This document shows positions 54,840 through 64,000 of a stretch of 64,000 bases of DNA, piece after piece. How positions within the stretch are numbered: position 1 is the stretch's first letter; each line of letters starts with the position of its first letter. Source of the stretch: Latrodectus hesperus (lineage: Eukaryota > Arthropoda > Arachnida > Araneae > Theridiidae); NCBI GenBank assembly GCA_037975125.1, contig CM075862.1, forward strand, positions 18,414,283 to 18,478,282, read 5' to 3'. The notes beneath the pieces are model-generated. The model was not told where the DNA came from, searched no databases, and saw nothing but the letters and a program-made list of their open reading frames with translations. The position numbers and the translations under genes were made by a program.

Positions 54840-55258
54840 GCACAGGAAAATACGCCCACTGATTCAACACTTACATATCAGGAACTTTGCTCTAATGAAA
54901 AATCTAGACTTAATTCAAACTGACAAATTCCAATGGTACTCTGGAACATCTCCTGGAACTCTTCTGGATACAAAATGTGACCGAATATCTCAGACTGCCT
55001 TGGCCAGATTCTCAAGTGGACATCTAAAATGTTTATCGTTTGAATGTGGTACAAAAAACTATCCCACTTGTTAAAAATGCTGTGAACATCCATTCTCACC
55101 GAATCATATTCTGGATTGCGTCGGACTTTCCCGGGAGGATTTATCCTCAAATCCCTTGATAGTCATTGACTTTCTAACTGTCAAAAATTTAATGGAGTTG
55201 ATCTGACAAATGTCAGATCTTTAAAGAGGATAAGCCAACAACAACAACAACATTCGTA
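54840..55258 (+). mobile_element. LINE ORF2 3' end with (AAC)n tail
   Basis: Plus strand: ELCSNEKSRLNS, then in a shifted frame GTLLDTKCDRISQTALARFS, SGHLKCLSFECGTKNYPTC, HPFSPNHILDC, and finally LMELI and the tail AACAACAACAACAA at 55237-55251. This is the RNase H/zinc-knuckle end of an I/R1/Jockey-type ORF2. Upstream, 54663-54840 may belong to it but is not recognisable. Confidence 0.7.
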
Positions 55259-55259
55259 C

Positions 55260-56320
55260 TTCTAAAAATCTCACAAGTAGAAAATATCTGTGACTTTGAA
55301 GATGTGATTAGTAAGAATTATCTAAAAGGGGCCTATGCTAAACAATAACCAAATATTTTTCAAAAATTACCATCTAAAGAACGCTTTTATATATTTTTTT
55401 TGTGTTAAAATGTTGAAAATTTGCACTCAGTTTTTCTCAAAACAAAAATGACTTAATTGTCTTCTAAGAAATATAAAAGATATGTTGGTAAAAATTAGAG
55501 AAAATATTCTTAGAAACATGCCGATAATAATTACTGTGAAGGAGATTTATAATCCTAAATAATAAATAAATATTAATCATAACTCTTTAAAGTAATAAAT
55601 TGAAGAATCATAACAATTCAAAATACCTTTAAATGAAAATAATATCCATTTCATACTAAATTTCGCATGGGCCCTTACAGCCTCTTATTAATGAAAAGAT
55701 TTTTTCATACATATATTTTCTTTCACTAGATTCATTGAAAACACTACATTTATTTGAATTCAAACGGCAAGAAAACATTGGAATGAATTTAAAAAGTATT
55801 TTGTAAAAAAATACTTTGTTATAATCAATTTTTAAAATTTTTATTATTTTTGTTGACCTAATCGCACATTTTTAAACTTGTTTCAAAATTGAGTACAATT
55901 GGTTACTTTAGAGGATTAGAGCGTAAATAAATTATGTAAAAAATTTACTGATCAATATAATTAAATAGCTTTTAATCTATAAATCGTGTTTTTTATTTAA
56001 TTGAAAATTGGAACAGAAATGATCATTCCAAACATGTTTAAACTCATATAGCTCTAAAGTTAGTTACATTCTAAGAATTTTTTTTAAATTTCTACTGTAT
56101 TCTTAGATGAAAAATTTCCACTTTTGCCTTGATTTTTTTGTATAAAATATTATTTTCATTAATTCATGAAATCCAGTCAACTGTTATTTACTTTACCGAT
56201 CTATTTGAATATAAAATCTTACCTTACTAATCTTAACGATCCAGTTTTTTGGTTGTTGTTGGGTATTTTACTAATTCCATTTTCTTCTGTAAATTCTTTC
56301 TTCATAAATATTTTACAAGC
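55260..56320. other. AT-rich 3' flank of the three-exon gene
   Basis: No ORF or repeat that I can name. It should hold the 3' UTR and poly(A) site of the minus-strand gene; no single signal stands out. Confidence 0.5.
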
Positions 56321-56322
56321 AA

Positions 56323-56444
56323 CTAAAGGAGATGTCGCAAGGTAGAATGGCGTCGTAAAGCTGGCACGTGCAAAATTTGATATCTGCTGTTTTCATTCAT
56401 TCCGTTTTCCGGTCTCATGGCTGGACGATATCGAGTAGGACTGC
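56323..56444 (-). CDS. Unrecognised gene, last coding exon (exon c)
   Basis: The acceptor TCTTTTTACAG is followed by GCAGTCC. With the T carried over from exon b the frame reads C-SPTRYRPAMRPENGMNENSR, YQILHVPALRRHSTLRHLL, stop (TAG at 56323-56325). It is basic (many Arg/His), has no membrane segment, and is probably a disordered tail. The exon stands out from the flanks by its balanced base composition. Confidence 0.65.
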
Positions 56445-59400
56445 CTGTAAAAAGATATGTACTGAACTAAATAGATGAAATGTTTTAATAAAATGTTTTT
56501 AGACAAATATTTTAAATTTTGTTCTCTATTAGTCACATTTCGAACTTTCTAATACGATAGCAATTGCATACAGTGGCAGAAACTAAGAATATAATATAAA
56601 AGATACCCATTTCTACAGAATCTAAAATATTCCATTTCAATTTAAATTTCAGTCTAAACAGTATAACCTTTATATAATAACTAAATCAGTCCTTCATTTT
56701 ATTTTAAACATTTTATTTTACGAACGTAATAACCTCAAGAGAATTCAAATTTCCTTTTAAGAATTGCAAGTCATTTTAGCTTCTGGTGAAAATTTAAGCA
56801 AAACGTTACTAGCATTCATTGTATTTTATTGGTTATTAGAGTTTCTATACTGTATAATTGTTAAATTTTTCTTTTCATCTTGTTTCCGAAGACAGTCCCA
56901 GTTTCTTATGAAACAGTTTGAATTCTAGAGAAAACAAATGCTAAAAAGTATATTTCTCATGTCAACTTATAATTTTAATATACAATACCTTAGAGTTTGA
57001 TTTCGGCCTACATAAACCTCAACTGTCATTGTTTCACTGTCCACACATTTTGATTATCTTTCTTTCTATAAGTACCATACTGCATCTGATAGTATTAAAA
57101 AGTTTTAACTGACAAGGTTTTTAATTCTAAGAACTACTCTTTCTTTTCCTATATTCCAAAGTAGTGGCGATATAAGAAGTCATGGCGATATCTTATAAAT
57201 AATTCTCCTTTTCCGATGTATTGTAGATGGAATTTTTTTTCTGAACATATGTTTAAAATTATGTTTGAATCCATCCAATGTTTGAAATTATATAAGCAAA
57301 TATAAAATGTCCAGGTATGAAAGTTAATTTATATTAAAAATTTTGAAGTAAGAAATGCATCTAGTTCGGTAAGGCTAATTTTTAATTTCGAATTTAATGT
57401 CTCTCCTAACGTTTTCTGTTGATTTAACATATCATTTTTAATATTTCTGTCAGACATAGTTACAATGAGTGAACTACATGATCTTATATTCCATTTTAAC
57501 CAGGCTAAAAGTGCCAAAAATAAACTTCCATTTTTTTTGTCAGCTAACCAAAATAGTTTGCTTCTTAAACATGGATAATTAATTTCTATAAATCTTACAA
57601 TATTTTATTAACTTCTGAGAAAATGTTTTGTACTACTGGAATAAATGAATTTACAGAAACTATATACACGTCTTGATATAAATTTTTCAAGAGTTTTATT
57701 TCTAAATCACGAACGAATACTATGTGTCTTTTTTGTGAACAGCATCGCTAAGGAACATTATATTATATTTTGAGTTGTCTATCTTTGGTACATGCCAGAC
57801 AAGGAAAATCTGTTCAAAACACTTCGGAAGGTACAGATTATTTAATGAGATGGTTATGCTGAAATTTCAACTTTAAATTTATTCTTTTACCACTTTGATA
57901 ATTAATTCTACATTGCTTTCATCTTCGTCTGTTTCATGTGTTACTTTTCAGTACTTATCCATTTTTTCACATTTTACTGCTCTTGTGCTTAGCTTTTAAA
58001 AGTGAGTGCCTTTTGAATAGCTCTCAATAAAATAAAAATAAATAAGAAAAGTAGAACTAGTTTATAATTTTTTTGTTATCAATCGGGTATTATAGATTTA
58101 TTTTTCTTAGAATTAGTTAATTTCAAAGAATTCATTTCAGTTTATTATTTTATTTCAATAATTTTTTTCTAATTTTTATATTTTTATTCATTAAATGTCA
58201 ACTCAAATAAATAAATCAATAGAAAAATTTGAATGGAAAACGAAGAGCAAAAGTTATATCATTTCTAAAGCGAACAAAAATTATATGGCACTCGATAATT
58301 AAATAAAATCCAGTTGCAAATGTTTGAAAATTTTTTTGCAGATTTAAGTGTAAATTTTGGAACAAAATGAAACATTTGGACAACAAAAACTTGAAGCTTG
58401 TAAATAATCATGTTTATAATTAAAATAAATATGAGAATAAAGAATTTAGTTTTTTTCTGTTTCATAGGTTTTTTTAATGATAGAAATAAAATTATGGAAA
58501 ATATTGGATATTCAAAAATTAACGTGGTATTTTCTATATTAAAGGTACAAACTTATGATTTAAAAAAATGTAGTTAGTCTTGGGGCTAGATATTTATTCA
58601 AAAATATCTAGTTTAGTTATTAAAAAACGTTCTATTTTTAATGTACTATACTTAATTACATCCGCTTGTAGTACTGATTTTGTTAATATGCAGACTTTTA
58701 GAATAACTGCTTTTGGAAGTTTATTAAGGAGAAAAATACTGATTTAGCTGTTTTACACAATGAAAGTTTTTTCCTATAAATTCAACATGCAGGAAAAATT
58801 ATTGAAAAGAAAATAATGACAGGTAATATGTGTGATATCAGAGATTTTATTGTAATTTGATTTATGCTCTTAAATATTCATAATTCACCACAAAAATAAC
58901 TATTTTTGTAAGGTGCGATGCTATTGCATTTCAACTGATGTATAATAAAATGATATATCAGTATAATAGGATGATATGGTTAATATGTCTTACAATCTTA
59001 ATAAGTTTGTCGCTAGGTACAGGGAAGTATGCCGGTGCAACAACAACAACAACAGTGCTAGAAAAAAGTAGTTGAATTCTTTCTCTATCAGGAATTTCAG
59101 GTAACTCAATAATTAAACAACCACAATAAGTGGAATAGGAAGATCTCATAAATCATTCACCTGCATGGTCATAAAGCTAATCCAAGGAATTATCAAAGGC
59201 AAACATTTTTCATGAAATTAGTTTTGATAATAACAAGCATTATAAATGACTACTTTTCTCTTTCAAGCCAAAAACCGAAAAGTTCGTAAAAATATCTAGC
59301 AACCTGAATGCTGAACGATATTTTACAAGGTTACCAACTTATTCCTCACTTGGCGACTTTTCATCTGAATGGTTACCAAATGAGGAATAAGTTGGCGTGG

Positions 59401-59985
59401 TGGCGTATCACGTTCCCAAGTCACAGGTCCGAAGTTCTATCCTCGGGAAGGTCGAGTCAGCCTTTAATCCCTTCTGTAGGTCGATAAAATGCTCTGGTTT
59501 CACTTCATTCATCGTGTAGGTCGATAAACTGAGTACCAAACATGCTTGGGGACTAAACATTGATCGCCTAATCGGGACATATGCTTCCCACCCCAGGGCC
59601 TCTCAGTCAAGAAAACAGAGATGTGCACTGTAGGCCTTGGCCCACATGGGCTGTCGTGCCACGGAGTTCAGTTTTTAATTCATCTGATTATTCGGTTAAA
59701 ATTATTTTAACCACATGATGAATTTTACTTAAAAGTTTAATCTCCCTATTTTTAACAAGCTTTCAATTCACAATTAAATTATTTTTGTGGTTTGAATATT
59801 AAATTATTCTTTACTCTTATTTAAAATCCGATAACAGCTTTTAAATTTGTAAGAGAGGGCAATAATTTCTTTCATCATTATGATAAAAAGTAATTTAATG
59901 TTTTGTTCATTTGCTGTATGAAAATAATTACAAAACTAAGCACTTAGAAAAATGTACTTGCTTTGAGTTCTAAAATGCTTTTTAC
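56445..59985 (-). other. Intron between exons b and c
   Basis: 3.5 kb, bounded by GT (59985-59984) and AG (56446-56445) on the minus strand. It contains the SINE at 59392-59670 and a 62-codon minus-strand ORF (57329-57517, DRNIKNDMLNQQKTLGETLN) that might be an unrelated exon or chance. Confidence 0.55.
59392..59670 (+). mobile_element. tRNA-derived SINE in intron
   Basis: GCGTGGTGGCGTATCACGTT with AGGTCCGAAGTTCTATCCTC as tRNA-like head, then GGTCGAGTCAGCCTTTAATC, and a duplicated GTAGGTCGATAAA. It lies opposite to the host gene. Confidence 0.65.
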
Positions 59986-60148
59986 ATCGATAAGGAGGTG
60001 GAGAAGGAAGAGTTAAAATGTTTCTCTCTTTGCGTTCCATTTTGTTCCCCTTTGTCGAGGGATTCCAGAGTGGAATTTGTGGAATGAGGATTTCATCTGG
60101 AACGATCCAAGTGGCATTTTCAGAAGAAATCTTCATGCAGGTTGGAAT
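59986..60148 (-). CDS. Unrecognised gene, internal exon (exon b)
   Basis: 54 codons plus one base. The acceptor TTTATAAATTAG precedes ATTCC, and the donor is CGAT|GTAAAA. It reads IPTCMKISSENATWIVPDEI, LIPQIPLWNP, then a Lys/Arg-rich stretch and LTLPSPPPYR. It joins exon a in phase 0 and exon c in phase 1, and both junctions keep one open frame. It contains Pro-rich and basic segments but no known domain. Confidence 0.65.
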
Positions 60149-61412
60149 CTAATTTATAAAAGAAAGTAATTTAACGATAATAGTTTTATAAGAAATGAAC
60201 AATAAAGTATGCAAGTATATATGTGTGTATGCTTGAAATTATGTACAAATGAGTAACATTTTCGAGTTAATGACGTTTTTTGAAAATATATTTCAAGACC
60301 TGGACAATGTTTTGTCCTTCCTTAATTAAATTCCATACAATTACAAAAAAAATACATAAATACGAATTTTTCTATTTATTGTAATTAAGTTAAACATTAA
60401 CACATTCATTCAAAAATTAATTTTCGTATTGATTTAGAGAAAAAATTCGAACAAAAGGAAAATAAAACATACTTAAAAAATCTGATCAAAACTGGATTAC
60501 ATTACTCATGATATTTATAAAGAATTAAATTATTAGCCACAATAACGATGCATCAGTTTGTACTAAATTATTTCATGACTGTATACTTAAATTAATATAA
60601 TGTACACTATATAGCATTTTTAATTGAGTATTGTTACATAGTAAACATTATACATCATTTTTATAAATTAAGGAAAAATACATAAATTAAGAAATATTCA
60701 AAGTTTTTTGCAGTTAAAATAATGCGATATAATAGTTTAGTATACAATAATTCATTAATTTAAAATAATTTAAAACTTTTCATTATCAAAATATAAATTT
60801 TACTATTTATAAAAAACAAAAAAACACTCTATATCAATAAACAAAGTTTTACAGAAGTTATTATGCGATATTCTATTTATATACATATACATACATATAT
60901 AAAAATAAATATCTATTTATAATTTCTGCAATGCATTAATATAATATGTATATATTTGCTTTTCACTTTTTAAAGAAGAAATCATCTAAATATAACCATC
61001 ACTAACGCATTTTATATTTAGTTAAACAGAAGTGTCAAAACAGTCTTTTTTAATTGACATTTGATGTGATTTAATTTTTCAACTTGACAACAAAGCTCTG
61101 ACAAATGTCATAACATATTTCAACTTTGTAAGAAAGAAATATGAAACATTAACTAAAGAAAAATGCTGTTGTTTTTATCAATCATTATTATTTTCCATTA
61201 TAAAACATTTTGTCTTAAGTTTTATAAATTTTCAACAAAATATCATTAGTAGTTATTTTTAAAGTGAAATTTTTATAACTTAAGAAATCCTTTTATGTAT
61301 AGTTTCTACAAAAGTTTTTTGAGTTATGGAATTATTTATATATATTAGAAGGTGTGAAAAGTATTACTAAATTAAATAAAATGTCGTGTCATTTTTGATT
61401 TCATATAAACTG

Positions 61413-61437
61413 TATATATATATATATATATATATAT
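61413..61437. repeat. Short (TA)n microsatellite
   Basis: About 25 bp of TA. Confidence 0.9.
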
Positions 61438-62106
61438 TAATTTCATGGTGACAAGAAGGAGATATTAACAGGAGCATTAGATGTTGCATACTTAAAATGC
61501 ATTGTTTTCCTTGCCTACATGATAAGTAGCACAGTTTTTAAATAATTTTTGCTTTCTTTTTTTGGTTGTATCCTGAAGAATCAATGCTCACATTCTTATG
61601 GAGATTCATTTTTGGGACAAGAGGGTTCTGCTAATGTTATCTCCAATTACGGAACTTTATCCTTAGAAATAAGATGGATGATGAAGGGCGCATACCTATA
61701 TTTCAGTATGAGTTTCTGGTAACTGTCTCCCGTATGAGAATGCAACTAAAGAAATTAGTTGCTTAAAATTAAATAAATTTAATTCCGTTAGTATTTCTAA
61801 GTTGATAAGGAACTATTATTTAAGAATATGTCCTTTCATGATATACACTCAATAAAACTCCTGATTTAGGCATTTTCTATGTTGTGCAATATACTTGATA
61901 TTCAGTATCAGATAACTGTTTTTACTATTTATAACAGTAAATATTTTTTGAAATGAAAGTCAGGTGTGCTTGTCACCATCCATCTTATTTCGCCGTTCAA
62001 TTCCTTTGTTGATACTTTTCCCCCTAAAATTAAATTCTTATAACAAATTATTCGTTTATGGTAAAGAAATCTCCAAGGAAAACTTGGTGTCATTTGTTCA
62101 AAGAAC

Positions 62107-62288
<182 letters not shown>

Positions 62289-62344
62289 TTTTGTGACAAT
62301 CTTTTGAATTGGCTTTACAATTATATTTCCTAATTCTCTCATTT

Positions 62345-62655
62345 TGTTGTTAATGCAGGAATGTTGTTATTGTTGTTGTCTCATGCAATCTAGGTTATCG
62401 TTATGGGGTGCGCTTCTCCACTTTTCCATTAACCGTTAATTTGGTGTGGAGTCCGACTTCCTCAGTACACACATGCCATAGGTATCCGTTTATAGGGTAG
62501 GCAACCACTCACAACCCATTCATACAAGGAAAGGACAAAGACAAGATAGATAGAGAGAGAAAGTATATCCATGCCCGAACTGGGATTCGAACTCAGGACC
62601 TCCCTATCCGCAGTCAGGCACTCTGACCACTAGACAGGGTGGGCGGCTAGTGCAG
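62345..62655 (-). mobile_element. tRNA-derived SINE, intact relative of the split SINE
   Basis: Minus-strand head CCTAGTGG-like (rc of CCACTAGACAGG), B box GAGTTCGAATCCCAG (rc at about 62581-62595), body with TGTGTACTGAGGAAGTCGGA, and an AACAACAA-type tail (TTGTTATTGTTGTTG at 62365-62380). Same family and orientation as 41800-42008 plus 46571-46612. Confidence 0.8.
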
Positions 62656-62759
62656 GAATATATTATGAATAATAAACGTGAAATATTTGAAAGTGTAGTT
62701 TATTTTTGATATTATGGTACTGGTTTTATTTTATGTCAGACTATGAAAGTTTAACGTAC

Positions 62760-62926
62760 CTCCTCCAATAATACTCCACTGGATGCGACTCTGTACTTTT
62801 TGTATTTGAATCCAAGTGGTGTAGGATGTTCATGAACATAGACTTTTCGCTCGTTACCCACGCGTATGCTAATTTTAATGACTCTCGCCAGAACTACGTT
62901 TGTAATGATGTACAGCTTATTCACAT
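62760..62926 (-). CDS. Unrecognised gene, exon a (gene continues upstream)
   Basis: Acceptor TTTCTATTTAG|AT, then 55 codons: VNKLYIITNVVLARVIKISI, RVGNERKVYVHEHPTPLGFK, YKKYRVASSGVLLEE, and donor GAG|GTACGT. The first two bases complete a codon begun in an earlier exon, so at least one 5' exon exists. Alternating hydrophobic residues (IITNVVLARVIKISIRV) suggest beta-strands. With exons b and c it gives a C-terminal part of at least 150 residues. I do not recognise the protein. Confidence 0.65.
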
Positions 62927-63481
62927 CTAAATAGAAATATTATTAAATTAATGAAAATACATAGGAATATGTTTCTCAAAATGCTTCATTAAAATGTTGA
63001 AGTAATTTATAAATTACTTTGAATAAATGTTTTAGCTTCTACAACTTAAGCATTAAGCATTTAAATGATAATTCTAAGGAATTAATAATAGCTTAATTTC
63101 AACCAATTAATATTTCCGAATGTTCGAATATAATATTATTATATATTATTGGTTAGATTTTAAGATTTTATATATTAACATGCATATATTTATAAAAATA
63201 ATTACTGCGAATTTCTCATTTCTAAAACGCCATTTGTTCGTAAAATTTTTAAGGGATTTGAAAATTGATTGAATAAACACTCATTATCACCTTATAAAGA
63301 AAACTACAAACATACGTGTATTTATTTTTATGTATTAAAATACATAATTTTTTAAGATAATAATCTAAATTTTTCTCTTTTAAAGCGCTATCTATTGATA
63401 AAATTTGTGAGTGATTTAGAATTTGCGCAGACCAACATCTTTTATCTCTCTATTAAGATTATTATATAAATCCCTTATATA

Positions 63482-63586
63482 GGGAGAAGAAATCTATTGT
63501 GTACTATATAACAGATTTCTACTGTAGAAATCCATTATATAGGTAGTCAAAATCCTTTATATACAGCATAACGGATTTCTTCTCCC
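63482..63586. repeat. 105-bp nested palindrome
   Basis: GGGAGAAGAAATC (63482-63494) is perfectly inverted at 63574-63586, and inside it GATTTCTAC (63514-63522) is inverted at 63524-63532. TATATA words lie between. It resembles a miniature foldback element. Confidence 0.6.
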
Positions 63587-63832
63587 AATCACTTTTCATT
63601 AACTTGTAATTAAAGTGGGATTTTGTGTCATTCTCAGATCTTACAATAAACGAATAAAAAAGAATTATAGAATAAGAAACTGTTTTAGTTTTTATGAATA
63701 GTTTATGATTTAAATGTTTCTAAATATTTTTGTTTTATAAAACTTTTATAAACTACCTATTCGTTACTAAAGTATCAGTACCATATTGCCATACACATAT
63801 TTATATAAACTCGTATATATTTTTTTTGTTAC

Positions 63833-63899
63833 AGGTGCCGTGTAATCCAGGATGCCAAATTCTGAATTTGGTGATTTTTTGGCGGATTTTCTTATGTAT
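63833..63899 (-). other. Possible further upstream exon of the three-exon gene
   Basis: On the minus strand GCTAG|ATACAT opens a 67-base stretch (22 codons plus one base; IHKKIRQKITKFRIWHPGLH) ending CACCT|GTAAC. Its leftover base fits the phase of exon a. Both splice sites are weak and similar words recur at 63966, so this may be a repeat. Confidence 0.25.
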
Positions 63900-64000
63900 C
63901 TAGCAACCTAGTTTTTATTACGTCATAGAAATGGAAACCTATAAAAATTATACAAAAAAATCTATTTTGGCAACCCTAGTATTTACGTCATCGCGCAAGT

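Noticed and set aside
57329..57517. 62-codon minus-strand ORF as an extra exon
   Set aside because: It ends in a stop and lies within the intron between phase-matched exons b and c, which already join correctly. It could be an alternative exon, but nothing supports that.

Overview
This is a gene-poor, very AT-rich stretch of animal nuclear DNA. Introns, tRNA-derived SINEs, LINE fragments, Tc1/mariner and hAT elements and long (TA)n and (CA)n arrays all say eukaryote. Protein similarity to animal Golgi, dynactin and Mediator proteins, together with the repeat mix, suggests an arthropod, most likely a spider or other arachnid. That placement is an inference from memory of such families; no search was run.

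Five protein-coding loci can be supported. Three are housekeeping genes in the first 13 kb, each a single uninterrupted ORF: YIPF5 (Yip1-family ER/Golgi membrane protein, + strand, 2953-3741), MED21 (Mediator subunit, - strand, 12247-12666) and ACTR1 (Arp1/centractin of dynactin, - strand, 11081-12211). MED21 and ACTR1 lie head-to-tail only 35 bp apart, which suggests one dicistronic transcript. Two more loci appear only when exons are joined: a two-exon gene for a 97-residue secreted Pro/Tyr-rich peptide (39552-40058, +), and the last three exons of an unrecognised gene (62926 down to 56323, -) whose splice sites and phases fit exactly; its 5' part lies beyond the window or is not identified.

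Layout. 1-2.4 kb: hAT-like end, Tc1 remnants, a mariner MITE, minisatellites. 2.9-3.8 kb: YIPF5. 4-11 kb: AT-rich DNA with local duplications, including a 320-bp tandem duplication. 11-12.7 kb: ACTR1 and MED21. 12.7-17 kb: nothing recognised. 17-18.7 kb: a palindrome-rich repeat and the 5' end of a LINE. 20.6-28.7 kb: SINEs, LINE and Tc1/mariner relics, TA arrays. 33-39 kb: a transposon nest (KRBA2-like integrase, a mariner inserted inside a TA array, gypsy integrase, hAT transposase). 39.5-40.1 kb: the secreted-peptide gene. 41.8-46.6 kb: a SINE split by a 4.56-kb CACTG-ended DNA element. 47-50.3 kb: hAT MITE, a TIR-bounded repeat with a nested SINE, another SINE. 52.5-55.3 kb: two Tc1 relics and a LINE 3' end. 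56-63 kb: the three-exon gene, whose introns hold SINEs and a (CA)88 array.

The most useful leads are the MED21-ACTR1 pair, the two spliced loci that ORF finding misses, the CACTG element with exon-like interior pieces, and the intact mariner-in-TA-array structure. I found no defence system, CRISPR array, rRNA or stand-alone tRNA gene.
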